The notes beneath the pieces were generated by a model. That model was not told the origin of the DNA and ran no database searches. It was given only the letters and a program-made list of their open reading frames with translations. Positions 35,707 to 44,795 of a stretch of DNA of 64,000 nucleotides are shown here, piece after piece. Each line of letters starts with the position of its first letter. Position 1 is the stretch's first letter. The stretch covers positions 1 through 64,000 of the forward strand of contig CAWUIO010000020.1 in the NCBI GenBank assembly GCA_963922455.1, in the 5' to 3' direction. The DNA is from CAWUIO01 sp963922455. GTDB taxonomy: Bacteria; Bacteroidota; Bacteroidia; Cytophagales; Microscillaceae. The position numbers and the translations under genes were made by a program.

Positions 35707-36990
35707 TCAGAGATATTCGGCGAGACGGATACCGGTGAATTGCCATCGCTCAGATGGGTAGAAGAAATTACGGTAGCTGATGCGGATATGACTGCGCGGA
35801 GTTGCGCAAGAACCCCCTTTCAAGACCATTTGATTGATCATGAATTTGCCATTGTATTCCCCTAGGGCTCCGGGGGCTGTTTTGTACTTGGGGTAGGGGA
35901 TGTACGCACTATAGGTCCACTCCCAGGTGTCGCCCAGCATCTGGTCATGCGATCCATTATATGCTTGGGGGCAAAGGCAGCCACTCTCCAAAAAATTGGC
36001 CTGTTTTGGAAATACTGGATTTAAAATACGGCAGGCAGTTTCCCATTCAAACTCGCTGGCGAGTCTTTTCCCGGCCCAACGGGCATAGGCTTCGGCTTCG
36101 TAAAAACTAATATGCGTAACCGGGGCCAAGGGATCTAGTTTTTGCCCACCACGCAGGCTATAATGATACCATTCTCCATCTTTCTCAAACCAATAGAGAG
36201 GGGACTTCACTTGGTTTTGCTGTACCCATTCCCAACCATCGCTAAGCCAGAATTTAAATTGGCTATACCCTCCGTCCTCCATAAAATCTAAGTATTCGGC
36301 ATTGCTGATTAACCGGTTGGCGATACGGAAAGGCAATAAGTAGACCTGATGGGCACTCTTTTCATTGTCAAAACAAAATCCCTCTCCTTGAAAGCCAATG
36401 GGGTACAAGCCTTCGGGAATTTCTCGATAAAGCAGCGGCTGTAAGGCATTGGGAGATTGAGTATTTTCAGTCCCTTGGTTTATTAAAGCCGGGAGTAGGG
36501 GGTTGTGGCCGAGGATATATTTAATGTCGGAGAGCATCAATTCTTGATGTTGTTGCTCGTGTTGTAGGCCTAGCTCTAACACTTCCCAAGCCTGGGAGGG
36601 TAACGCAATATCAGATTCTAAAAGAGATGCCACCTGTAAATCGACATAGTCGCGATAAGCAAGTACTTCATCGGTGCTTGGGCGGGTCATATTACCCCGG
36701 TCTACTCGGTTTACGCGTTCCCCTACCGTATTGTAGTAGCTATTGAAAAAATAGGCGTAATCAGGGCTATAGATTGGGTAATCTGTTTGATAATTTTTTA
36801 GAAGAAACTCCTCAAAAAACCAAGTGGTATGGGCTAGGTTCCATTTTGGAGGGCTTACGAAGGCAACTGGTTGCACGACGTAATCTTCCGTTTTCAAAGT
36901 TTGGCAAATTTGTATGGACTGTTTACGAACTTGCTGATACCTTTGAAGCATAGTTTCCTGATTTACTAGCTTGTTGGTAAGTGAATTCAT
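35707..36990 (-). CDS. egtB: Ergothioneine sulfoxide synthase EgtB
   Basis: 427 residues. N-terminal DinB-like domain with the iron ligands: LAHTTWFFE (His near 50) and HEQQHQE (His-x3-His-x-Glu near 143). C-terminal formylglycine-generating-enzyme-like fold (HISFYEAEAYARWAGKRLASEFEWE, LGDTWEWTYSAYIPYP, MVLKGGSC, RNFFYPSERWQFTGIRLA). The enzyme oxidatively couples hercynine to a cysteine thiol donor. EgtC and EgtE are absent here, so the donor may be free cysteine and the lyase unlinked. The lack of a fused methyltransferase argues against OvoA (ovothiol). Confidence 0.93.
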   Translation of the reverse strand: MNSLTNKLVNQETMLQRYQQVRKQSIQICQTLKTEDYVVQPVAFVSPPKWNLAHTTWFFEEFLLKNYQTDYPIYSPDYAYFFNSYYNTVGERVNRVDRGNMTRPSTDEVLAYRDYVDLQVASLLESDIALPSQAWEVLELGLQHEQQHQELMLSDIKYILGHNPLLPALINQGTENTQSPNALQPLLYREIPEGLYPIGFQGEGFCFDNEKSAHQVYLLPFRIANRLISNAEYLDFMEDGGYSQFKFWLSDGWEWVQQNQVKSPLYWFEKDGEWYHYSLRGGQKLDPLAPVTHISFYEAEAYARWAGKRLASEFEWETACRILNPVFPKQANFLESGCLCPQAYNGSHDQMLGDTWEWTYSAYIPYPKYKTAPGALGEYNGKFMINQMVLKGGSCATPRSHIRISYRNFFYPSERWQFTGIRLAEYL

Positions 36991-37033
36991 AATTATAGCT
37001 TAATGATTAGAAATTTAAATTGAATAGCCCGCC

Positions 37034-37654
37034 TCAAAATCCCACCAATTGATCTCTTACAATACAATAATCCATGGCTTTGTCGGTAGGTTCTACATCC
37101 ATGATCTCGGGGATTAAGGGAAAAAAAGATAAGCCAACCCGGTATACACCTTCCCGGCAAGTACTTAAAAAGCGATCATAAAAGCCCTTTCCGTAGCCCA
37201 CCCGATAGCCTTTTTGATCGGCAACGAGTAGGGGCAGCAAGACCATATCAATTTCTTTGTGAGGAAAGGCTTGGGCATTATGGGGTTCGGGCACTCCCCA
37301 CAGATTGTTTATTAGTGGCGTATCTTCTTGCAGGATAAAGGCAGGCATCTCATACGTCTGCGGATTGCTTTGGGAACAAAGAATCTGTATATGGGGGTAT
37401 TTTTTACGGACGTAGTCCAGGATGGGATACGTGTTTACTTCCTTTTGGGAACGGATAGGGAGAAAGAGATGGAGGCTTGAGATATGATCAAGGGGGAAGT
37501 TTTCTTGGAAACAGTTTAGAATGCTGGCATTAAAATTCTCCTCTTCTTCAGCACTTAAACGACTTCGTAAATTTTTATACAAAGCACGTAGTTCTTTTTT
37601 TCGCCCCGCGAAGGGAGAGTGACTTTCTGTTGTACTGAGGTGAATTTTTTGCAT
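37034..37654 (-). CDS. 5-formyltetrahydrofolate cyclo-ligase
   Basis: 206 residues from ATG 37654. Family pattern: RKKELRALYKNLRSRLSAEEE at the N-terminus (folate/ATP-binding basic region), WGVPEP, and the C-terminal GYRVGYGKGFYDRFL signature with VGLSFFPL. It converts 5-formyl-THF plus ATP to 5,10-methenyl-THF in the cytoplasm. It is 43 bp upstream of egtB; one-carbon supply for SAM-dependent EgtD could explain the linkage, but this is inference. Confidence 0.92.
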   Translation of the reverse strand: MQKIHLSTTESHSPFAGRKKELRALYKNLRSRLSAEEEENFNASILNCFQENFPLDHISSLHLFLPIRSQKEVNTYPILDYVRKKYPHIQILCSQSNPQTYEMPAFILQEDTPLINNLWGVPEPHNAQAFPHKEIDMVLLPLLVADQKGYRVGYGKGFYDRFLSTCREGVYRVGLSFFPLIPEIMDVEPTDKAMDYCIVRDQLVGF

Positions 37655-37701
37655 AGCCAAGAGACCGCAAGAGGAAGGTTCACTCCTGACCCTTGCTCAT
37701 C

Positions 37702-38670
37702 CTAATAATAAGAATCCGACTTCAAATAGTTCCTTACATAGTCATGAATCCCTTCTTCTAGACTAAAAAAGGGTTTTTCGTAGCCTATAGAGCGCAGTTT
37801 GCTCATATCTGCCTCGGTAAAATACTGATACTTGTCCCGGATATCGATGGGGGTATCGATAAACTCAATTTGTTCAGGGAGGTCCATGGCTCGAAAGGTG
37901 TTTTTAACCAAATCAAGGAAGGTCCTGGCTTTACCCGCCCCTAGGTTGTAGATGCCCGGGTTTTTACGATGGTTCATCAAGAAAAAGCCTACTTCAATCA
38001 CATCCTTTACGTAGATAAAGTCTCTTTGCTGCTCTCCATCCTTGTAGTCTGGGTTATGAGAACGGAACAATTTCATTTTGTCCGTTTGCTTTATTTGATG
38101 GAAAGCGTGGAATATAACCGAAGCCATGCGCCCTTTATGATATTCATTGGGGCCGTAGACATTAAAAAACTTCAACCCGGCCCAGAAAAAGGGCTTGTCG
38201 TCTTGGGCCAGGGCCCAAATATCAAAGTCGTTTTTAGACTTACCGTAGGGGTTGAGGGGCTGTAATTGGGTAATAAGGGATTCATCATCACGGTAGCCTA
38301 GCTCACCCCCGCCATACGTAGCAGCCGAGGAAGCATACACCAGGGGGAGGTGATACTGACAACAGGCTTTCCAAATCTGTTTAGAATAGTTAAGGTTTAG
38401 ATCGTCAAAAATCTTCTGGTCAAATTCGGTGGTATCGGTACGGGCCCCAATATGAAAAATAAACTCAACGGCTTCATGATGTTGGTCTAGCCAGGCAAAA
38501 AATTGGCTGCGTTCTACTTTTTCTTTGATTTTCTTTCCTTCCAGATTGGGGACTTTGGCCGGATAGGAGGTAAAATCGTCTACAGCAATAATGTAGTTAA
38601 ACTGATGTTCGTTAAGCTTTTGTATCAAACAACTGCCGATAAAACCGGCGGCTCCAGTGACTATAATCAT
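37702..38670 (-). CDS. hldD: ADP-L-glycero-D-manno-heptose-6-epimerase
   Basis: 322 residues. Extended SDR: TGAAGFIGSCL at the N-terminus, HIGARTDTTE, SSAATYG, PLNPYGKSK with catalytic Tyr/Lys, FFNVYGPNEYHKGRMASV, GEQQRDFIYVKDV and IYNLGAGKARTF, all characteristic of HldD. It makes the heptose precursor of the LPS inner core, in keeping with a Gram-negative envelope. It heads the minus-strand run with the cyclo-ligase, egtB and egtD. Confidence 0.93.
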   Translation of the reverse strand: MIIVTGAAGFIGSCLIQKLNEHQFNYIIAVDDFTSYPAKVPNLEGKKIKEKVERSQFFAWLDQHHEAVEFIFHIGARTDTTEFDQKIFDDLNLNYSKQIWKACCQYHLPLVYASSAATYGGGELGYRDDESLITQLQPLNPYGKSKNDFDIWALAQDDKPFFWAGLKFFNVYGPNEYHKGRMASVIFHAFHQIKQTDKMKLFRSHNPDYKDGEQQRDFIYVKDVIEVGFFLMNHRKNPGIYNLGAGKARTFLDLVKNTFRAMDLPEQIEFIDTPIDIRDKYQYFTEADMSKLRSIGYEKPFFSLEEGIHDYVRNYLKSDSYY

Positions 38671-38819
38671 ACGAATGAAAGAAATTTATGCCTGTAAATC
38701 TAATGGAAAGGGAAGGGAATAGAAGCCTTCTGCCCTAAAAAGTAATAATTTGATTATTTTTTTGGGAAATCTTATAGTTTTACAGAAATATACCAGACCA
38801 TGAGACCACTACCAGGCAT

Positions 38820-40355
38820 ATGCACAACTATTACTTCAAATCATTTTTTGCCTCAAACCTAGGGCTTTATTGTTTTATCATAGCAATTGGCCCCTTTCAA
38901 TGTAGTTTTAGAAGCTTGCCTAAATCGGGCGTCCCGGATGGGGCCGCCTGGGTGATCTCCTTTAATCCTCAAAAAATAAAAGACAAAGCCGGCCCGAGTG
39001 TTTTTCAAGATTGTTGGGAGACCCTATACCACCGGCTATCCCGAGCAGGAGATATGCCCACCAAAGACTTATGGGACCAATACCTGGATCTTAATCAACG
39101 GGTATATCTCTTTTCAGAGTTTGAGGCAGACACCTTAATGCGTTTCCTGGGTATCTCGGCCCGCCTGCAAATGCCCTACCCCGAATCTGAGTCATGGGAT
39201 ACCTACCAAGGGTGGAGGTGGATAGAGAGTGAAGCCTACGTTATGGCTATTCGTAATGACCAGTTAATCTTTTTAGGGGCTTTTCCCTCTCAGCACAAAT
39301 CAAAAGCTGATATTTTACAAGAACTGCTCAACAAGCTAGACAAGAAGAAAACCTTAGAAAATGCTCAGCCTTCGTTTACGAGTATGTTGGGGGGAGAAGG
39401 CGATGCTTGGGTATGGTATGATTACCCCAAAATGCTGAATAGTCAAAATGCTATATTACATCGTTTACGGATGCTTTCGGGACAGTTTATGGAAATAGCC
39501 CAAATTACGGAGTCGGTAGCCTCTCGAATTCGATTTGAAAAAGGTAAGATTCTGATTACCAGTGATTTGTACCTTGACTATACTTTGCTGAGAAAATATC
39601 AAGCCCTCTTACGTACCAAGCTCTCGGAAGAAATCTATGAAAATATTCCAAAAGAAGCCCCCATTCTTAGTGGAACGTTTTCTATCGGTATGGACGGACT
39701 AGAAGATTTTTTGGAGCAATCAGAAGAAATGAGCGATGTGATTAAAGTTACCGACTTTATGCGCATTGACCTCAAATCTTTGTTTAATGCCTTTTCGGGA
39801 GATATCGCCTTGGTTTTTGAGGACATCGATTATGAATACAAAAACCCTAAAATAGACTTAGTCCTGGCATTAGGCGTACGAAACCCTGAAAGCCTCAAAA
39901 AAGTCTTTGACCGCTTCTTGGGCTTGCCTTTCTTTAAAGACCGGGGCAAATTTTATCGCCTACGTGTCGAAGACCAAGAGATCTACTTTATCTTCCGGAA
40001 AGCGATTTTGTACATTACCTCGAGCCATACCATGCGCGATAAGCTAATCGAGATACCGGATGTGTCCGATACAAATTTAGATAAGACCGTGTTAGGGAAA
40101 CTGGCCCACTTCCAAATCAGTTTTCCCCGTTTGTTTCAACTGATCGACCGGATCTTTGGGAATAGTGAAGAAATTATCGGCCATTACCGCCCTTTATTTG
40201 AAATAAGCGAAAATTTAGAAGTCACCTCCCAAGTCAAAGGCTTAAACTCTTCCGAAAACTATATTGAGATTCAGTGTAAAGATCCCGAGAAAAATGTTTT
40301 AGTTCCTATACTGGAAACCTGCGAGAAATTGTTACAGGAGGAGCCCTCCTTATAA
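38820..40355 (+). CDS. Predicted exported protein, DUF4836-like
   Basis: 511 residues. A hydrophobic N-terminus ends near FQCSF, which could be a lipobox. The mature part begins LPKSGVPDGAAWVISFNPQKIKDKAG, like the opening of Bacteroidota DUF4836 lipoproteins (proteins of about 500 residues, function unknown), and contains the LFNAFSGDIALVFEDI block found in that family. No enzymatic motif seen. Transcribed divergently from hldD; a TTTG (about 38750) and TATAGTTTT (38773-38781) upstream loosely fit a Bacteroidota promoter. Confidence 0.72.
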   Translation: MHNYYFKSFFASNLGLYCFIIAIGPFQCSFRSLPKSGVPDGAAWVISFNPQKIKDKAGPSVFQDCWETLYHRLSRAGDMPTKDLWDQYLDLNQRVYLFSEFEADTLMRFLGISARLQMPYPESESWDTYQGWRWIESEAYVMAIRNDQLIFLGAFPSQHKSKADILQELLNKLDKKKTLENAQPSFTSMLGGEGDAWVWYDYPKMLNSQNAILHRLRMLSGQFMEIAQITESVASRIRFEKGKILITSDLYLDYTLLRKYQALLRTKLSEEIYENIPKEAPILSGTFSIGMDGLEDFLEQSEEMSDVIKVTDFMRIDLKSLFNAFSGDIALVFEDIDYEYKNPKIDLVLALGVRNPESLKKVFDRFLGLPFFKDRGKFYRLRVEDQEIYFIFRKAILYITSSHTMRDKLIEIPDVSDTNLDKTVLGKLAHFQISFPRLFQLIDRIFGNSEEIIGHYRPLFEISENLEVTSQVKGLNSSENYIEIQCKDPEKNVLVPILETCEKLLQEEPSL

Positions 40356-40386
40356 GCCTTCATTTTTATGCTACGCTCAAAATTAC

Positions 40387-40394
40387 TACCTTTG
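40387..40394 (+). promoter_or_regulatory. Bacteroidota -7 element before the PTPS-like gene
   Basis: TACCTTTG matches TAnnTTTG exactly and lies 62 bp before the start codon. The -33 box is less clear. Confidence 0.6.
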
Positions 40395-40455
40395 CACCCG
40401 GTCAGTATTTTTCAAAACCATTCCTGACCATTTTGAACCCTTAAAAAACAAAAAG

Positions 40456-40875
40456 ATGGTTTACGTTTGTCGTAAAGAACACTTCAATGCGGCCCACCGC
40501 TTGTTTAACCCCAATTGGTCAGAAGCTAAAAACCAGGAAGTTTTTGGGCCATGTGCCAACCCCCATTACCATGGGCATAATTTTGAGCTGATCGTGACTG
40601 TCAAAGGACGGCCCGATCCAGATACCGGATTTGTCCTGGATATGAAAAAATTAGGGGACCTCATCAAGGCAGAAATTGTATCCCAACTAGATCATAAAAA
40701 CCTTAACCTAGACGTACCCTTCCTGGCCGGTAAAATTCCTAGTTGTGAAGTCTTGATCATGGAGATTTGGAAAATTTTAGAACCCAAAATTGCCCACCTG
40801 GGATCGGCCCGACTCCACCACATCAAATTGTTCGAAACCCCCAAAAACTTTGTAGAGTACTGCGGAGAGGAATAA
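40456..40875 (+). CDS. 6-pyruvoyl-tetrahydropterin synthase/QueD family enzyme
   Basis: 139 residues. Zinc ligands His14, His39 and His41 (FNAAHRLF and HYHGHNF), catalytic Cys33 in GPCANPHYHGH, and the C-terminal Glu of FETPKNFVEY that binds the pterin. The CANPHxHGHN spacing is nearer to 6-pyruvoyl-tetrahydropterin synthases than to typical QueD, so the product may be a biopterin or a 7-deazaguanine precursor (6-carboxy-tetrahydropterin). No queC or queE is adjacent. Confidence 0.9.
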   Translation: MVYVCRKEHFNAAHRLFNPNWSEAKNQEVFGPCANPHYHGHNFELIVTVKGRPDPDTGFVLDMKKLGDLIKAEIVSQLDHKNLNLDVPFLAGKIPSCEVLIMEIWKILEPKIAHLGSARLHHIKLFETPKNFVEYCGEE

Positions 40876-40925
40876 GAAATATTGTTTTTGGGGATTTTTT
40901 CCCAATTAATTTGCTGGTTTAGTCC

Positions 40926-40954
40926 TTGATTCTGAAAGCTTTTCTGTACATTTG
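40926..40954 (+). promoter_or_regulatory. Bacteroidota-type promoter for the SpoIIE phosphatase
   Basis: TTG at 40926-40928, 18-bp spacer, TACATTTG at 40947-40954; matches the TTG-N17-23-TAnnTTTG pattern. The start codon is 40 bp downstream. Confidence 0.75.
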
Positions 40955-40994
40955 AAAGAATGTATCGGTCTGACACCCCGTAATTTTTTCCCTT

Positions 40995-43190
40995 ATGGCA
41001 AGTTTCAGAATACACCTCTTGGCACTAATTCTTTGGCTGGGCAACACGTCCCATGCCCTCACCCAAGACTCTACAAGTTCTTTGGGTACCGGGAAGCAAT
41101 TTGTCACCTACATAGCTACCGACCAATTTACCGAACGCTACGAAATCAATTCCTATTTTCTTGAGTATTACGAGCAAACCGAAGCGGGCTTACAGTTTGA
41201 AGATATTATTAAGCCCCAATATGCCAATACTTTTAAAACCTACTCGGCTATGCATAAGCCGGGAGACCCTTCCGACAACCCCTTTAAGCCTTTTCAAAAT
41301 TACTGGGTTCGGCTCAATTTGCAGAGCAATTTGAATAAAGACAGCGAATGGATCTTGTTTTTAGGCTATATAAGCCACGCCGAGGTATTTATCCAATACG
41401 AAAATGGGCACGTTGAGCGTAAAAAAGCTGGTTTTTTTGTGCATAACCGCGAATTAGACCCCAACGAAGGCCCCGAAGGTAAATCCCTGATCTTTCTCCG
41501 CTCGCAGAGTGCGGTTAGTATCTGGATACAATTTCGTAATGAACTGCCTTATCCTCCCGAATTAGAATTGAGCCTGCTGCCCAACCGGGCTTGGCAAAGA
41601 GGGATGAACACCACCAACTTGATCCAAGGAATTTTCCAAGGATTGCTCTGGATGATTTTACTTTACAACCTCTTTTTGTACATATCCCTGGGAGAGATTA
41701 CCTATTTACTTTTTGTGGCTTATGTCTTTTTCATCTCGATTTACTTTTTTAACGAATACGAATACCTAGAAGAGTATTTCCTGCCCGAATCCCCCCGGAC
41801 GAGCTTTTATCTCGGTAATTTGGTCTATCTGGCCTCGGTATTTTACATACAGTTTAATAGACGCTTTTTGAATATTCCGGCTTTTTATCCGCGTTGGGAC
41901 CGATTGATTCAGATCTGGCTATGGCTTAGTATTATTTTTGTCCTGCTCGCTGTCCCATTGCATATTTTCGCATTTGATTATTACATCCATATCCGGAATG
42001 GTTTTCACCTCTTCTATATCGCTGCCCTGATTTTATTCATCATTCTGGTGATGTTTATCCGGGATGAAATTGCTTCCTTTTTTGTCTTAGGGAACTTTGT
42101 CGTCCTGACCGGAGCCACTTTTATTGTACTGGGCAATCTCAACATTATTCCGTTTAGCCTCTACTATCTGTTGGGAGGAATTGCCGGGCAATTATTTGTA
42201 TTTTCTCTGGCTCTCAGTTATCGCTACCGTCGCTCCCTGGTAGATAAGCAAGAGACCCAGTCGAAGTTGATCCAACAGCTAAAAGAAAATGAAGGCTTAC
42301 AAACCACCATCAACCGGAACCTGGAATCCATGGTAAGGCAGCGTACCCAAGAAATCGCCCAACAAAAAGAAGAAATCCAGGCTCAAAATGACCTCCTAAG
42401 CCAAAAAGGGGCGGAGTTGGAAAACACCTACACCAAAATACAACACAGCATGCGCTATGCCATGCGCTTACAAGGCTCTATCCTGGGGGATGAGTCCCAA
42501 GTCTTGGCCGGCTATACCGATGGCTTTATTCTCTTTATGCCCCGGGACATGGTATCGGGCGACTTCTACTGGTCGGCTCGGGTGGGTCATCATCGCATTA
42601 TGGTAGCCGCCGATTGTACCGGCCACGGAATTCCGGGTGCCCTTATGACTATTTTAGGCAATTCTCTCCTGAATGAACTGGTCATGGGTGAGCGTATAAC
42701 CCAACCCAATGAAATTCTCCACGCCCTGGACGAAAAAGTACACATTACCCTCAAAAAACAAACCCAAGGCAAGCTTCCCCCAGATGGGATGGATGCCGTC
42801 GTGATAGATTTTGATGAGATAAGCCACACCCTGTATTTTGCCGGGGCCAAGAATCCTTTGTATTACGTGCGGGATCACAAGATCCATCAAATCAAAGGCT
42901 CCAATTTTCCTATTGGTAGTTATCACTTCAAAAAAGACAAGAAGTTTGAGCTCCAAGAAATGCAAGTCAACAGCGGGGATATTTTTTACCTGTGCTCCGA
43001 CGGCTTCCAAGACCAGTTTGGGGGAGAAAAAGGCCATAAATACCTCAAAAAACGCTTTCGTAATTACCTCCTTGAGATAAGCCATCTCCCTATGGTAGAG
43101 CAAAAACATGCCCTCAAAAATGAAATCCGCGAGTGGCGGGGCAACGAATCCCAAACCGATGATATCCTCATTGTAGGCTTACAGTTTTAA
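40995..43190 (+). CDS. 7TMR-DISM sensor with C-terminal SpoIIE/PP2C phosphatase
   Basis: 731 residues. Signal peptide (about 1-24), an extracytoplasmic 7TMR-DISMED2-like beta domain (about 40-175), seven membrane segments (about 205-405), a coiled coil (about 415-490) and a SpoIIE-type phosphatase domain (about 490-731). Metal-binding motifs are present: MVSGDFYW, AADCTGHGIPGALM, LCSDGFQDQF and TDDILIVG. Likely dephosphorylates an anti-anti-sigma or SiaC-like phosphoprotein in response to an envelope signal. No STAS or anti-sigma kinase gene is adjacent; the SiaC-like gene at 18234 is the only candidate substrate in the window (inference). Confidence 0.94.
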   Translation: MASFRIHLLALILWLGNTSHALTQDSTSSLGTGKQFVTYIATDQFTERYEINSYFLEYYEQTEAGLQFEDIIKPQYANTFKTYSAMHKPGDPSDNPFKPFQNYWVRLNLQSNLNKDSEWILFLGYISHAEVFIQYENGHVERKKAGFFVHNRELDPNEGPEGKSLIFLRSQSAVSIWIQFRNELPYPPELELSLLPNRAWQRGMNTTNLIQGIFQGLLWMILLYNLFLYISLGEITYLLFVAYVFFISIYFFNEYEYLEEYFLPESPRTSFYLGNLVYLASVFYIQFNRRFLNIPAFYPRWDRLIQIWLWLSIIFVLLAVPLHIFAFDYYIHIRNGFHLFYIAALILFIILVMFIRDEIASFFVLGNFVVLTGATFIVLGNLNIIPFSLYYLLGGIAGQLFVFSLALSYRYRRSLVDKQETQSKLIQQLKENEGLQTTINRNLESMVRQRTQEIAQQKEEIQAQNDLLSQKGAELENTYTKIQHSMRYAMRLQGSILGDESQVLAGYTDGFILFMPRDMVSGDFYWSARVGHHRIMVAADCTGHGIPGALMTILGNSLLNELVMGERITQPNEILHALDEKVHITLKKQTQGKLPPDGMDAVVIDFDEISHTLYFAGAKNPLYYVRDHKIHQIKGSNFPIGSYHFKKDKKFELQEMQVNSGDIFYLCSDGFQDQFGGEKGHKYLKKRFRNYLLEISHLPMVEQKHALKNEIREWRGNESQTDDILIVGLQF

Positions 43191-43196
43191 AACGGG

Positions 43197-43326
43197 TTGG
43201 GGCTTCCCGGCGCGAGAAAATGAGGGGCAACGTGAGCTAGGGTAGCCGCGCCGGTCGGGCTTTCGCTACTCGCCGGCCCCGCTCAACCAGCGACGGGCTC
43301 AAACATGCCGCTCTATCCCTAAGCCT
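43197..43326 (-). repeat. Dispersed intergenic hairpin element, copy 8
   Basis: Minus-strand copy starting 6 bp after the SpoIIE gene. Variable stem CCGGCGCG / CGCGCCGG. Second arm CGCTGG / CCGGCG in element orientation, a GC-to-GT change that keeps pairing relative to copies 5 and 9. Confidence 0.88.
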
Positions 43327-43580
43327 TGTTCAGCGTAGGAAGGAGAGATTTGGGAAATGCTCATGGGGCGCTGGGTTTTTAAACGTAAAACAAGTTTTTG
43401 TAACACGTAGGAGCCTCTTAGGCACACAAGGGAAGTGTGGCATAGGGGTGCCCCAGAGCTTAAACCCCGGCAAAAGAGGGCGGCAGGTGATTATGAGCTC
43501 GAGCCAAATGTTGCGGCAAAATGAAACAGGGCACGCACGTTGGAGTATAAAAGTAAATCGTGTCTATAATGCATTAATCC
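43327..43580. other. 250-bp non-coding stretch upstream of the HEAT-repeat gene
   Basis: Contains short dyads (CACAC/GTGTG near 43420-43440 and GGGGTGCCCC near 43446) and a GC-rich patch unlike the AT-rich leaders elsewhere. No gene, repeat copy or clear promoter recognised. Confidence 0.45.
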
Positions 43581-44747
43581 ATGAACCAAATATTCGCCGA
43601 AATTGATTCCATTCCCTGGGGAGATTTATCCCATGCCTATGGCAGTGCCGAAGACATTCCAGAACAATTGAAAACATTGTGGAGCGGAGAGGAAGAACTT
43701 ATTGAAAAGACCCTGTATAGTTTCTTTGGAAATATCTACCACCAAGGTACGATTTATAGTGCTACTTCTTACGCGGTTCCGTTTTTAATCCAGGCCTTGG
43801 CTATTTGCCCTATTTCCCAGCAGGCTAGTTTGACGAGCCTTTTGAGTTGCATAGCCCATGGCATGTCTTACAAAGTGCAGCACCAACATCTTTGGGAAGA
43901 GGGTGGGATATTTTCGGATGGGCGGGTAAACACCCAAGAATACCAAGATGAGACCCGTGAGCAATTGCATTGGGTAGAGCAAGGAATCTTGAGTGTATGG
44001 CAAGGCTGGCCCGTGTACTGTACATTATTGGGCCATCCCAATGAAGGGGTTCGATTGGAGGTTCCTTTACTGATGGTGACTTTGCTTAATGGCAAGTATA
44101 CCCCCAAAGGTGAAAGTAAGAAAGACTATGGGCAAGAAGCCCGAAAATTGTTCCTCTCCCGTATGCAGGAAGAAAGTAGCCCCCAAGTAAGGGGAAGCTT
44201 ACTGATGGGCGTGACAAACCTAGATATGGAAGAGGGGGCAAAACGGGGTTTTTTAAACTATTATTTGGATGATGAAGATGAGGTGGTACGTCTATTAGCG
44301 GCATATAAGCTCTTTGGCTGGGATAAAAGCGAAAAAGTACTCCACATTTTATCTCAGGCTGCCCAAGCTACCGAAGCTAGCGACGAGCTTCTGGCTTCCA
44401 ACCCCTGGTTTGATTTTCGTTTTTCCTTTACATTACTCAGTACGCTTTGTTCTTTGCCTTTGGATCAATTTGATCGATTTTGGCCTATCCTGGATGCGTA
44501 CATTCGGGCTACCCATCGATTTGGGGCCGAGTTCACGGTAAGCCCTATTATAGACATGGTATTTAAAGATCAAAAAGTAGGGGATGTTGCCACCACCCTC
44601 AGTGAGCCTCAAAAAAAAGTGCTTAAAAGCATCCTAGAAACCGAAAACCTATGGGACATGAGCGATGGTAATACCAGCGCCGAGTTTCAACAGTGGGGAT
44701 TGGAGCGGGATCGGAAATTACTCAAAAAAATGCTAGATGGCCAATAA
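43581..44747 (+). CDS. HEAT-repeat protein, possibly immunity-type
   Basis: 388 residues, all-helical. The N-terminus DSIPWGDLSHAYGSAEDIP...LYSFFGNIYHQGTIYSATSYAVPFLIQAL matches a widespread bacterial HEAT-repeat family (IDWxxLxHAYGSAxDxP...YGNIxHQGTxYxATxxAVPFL) found in actinobacteria, myxobacteria and others. Later helices repeat with about 35-40-residue spacing. Members have been suggested to act as immunity proteins of polymorphic toxins, but no toxin gene is adjacent. Function uncertain. Confidence 0.75.
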   Translation: MNQIFAEIDSIPWGDLSHAYGSAEDIPEQLKTLWSGEEELIEKTLYSFFGNIYHQGTIYSATSYAVPFLIQALAICPISQQASLTSLLSCIAHGMSYKVQHQHLWEEGGIFSDGRVNTQEYQDETREQLHWVEQGILSVWQGWPVYCTLLGHPNEGVRLEVPLLMVTLLNGKYTPKGESKKDYGQEARKLFLSRMQEESSPQVRGSLLMGVTNLDMEEGAKRGFLNYYLDDEDEVVRLLAAYKLFGWDKSEKVLHILSQAAQATEASDELLASNPWFDFRFSFTLLSTLCSLPLDQFDRFWPILDAYIRATHRFGAEFTVSPIIDMVFKDQKVGDVATTLSEPQKKVLKSILETENLWDMSDGNTSAEFQQWGLERDRKLLKKMLDGQ

Positions 44748-44751
44748 AAAA

Positions 44752-44780
44752 GCGACCTGGATTATCACAGGTCGCGTATA
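44752..44780 (-). terminator. Terminator for the 44796 gene
   Basis: GCGACCTG 44752-44759 pairs with CAGGTCGC 44768-44775; on the minus strand the stem is followed by TTTTTT. It sits between two convergent stops and may serve both. Confidence 0.85.
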
Positions 44781-44795
44781 GGGCTAAGGTGTTTT

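Noticed and set aside
35707..36990. OvoA (ovothiol synthase) for the EgtB-type protein
   Set aside because: The protein ends after the sulfatase-modifying-factor-like fold with no fused methyltransferase, and a separate EgtD follows.
43327..43580. tRNA or structured RNA in the GC-rich leader of the HEAT gene
   Set aside because: No TΨC-like GGTTCAANNC block with a matching acceptor stem; only short dyads.
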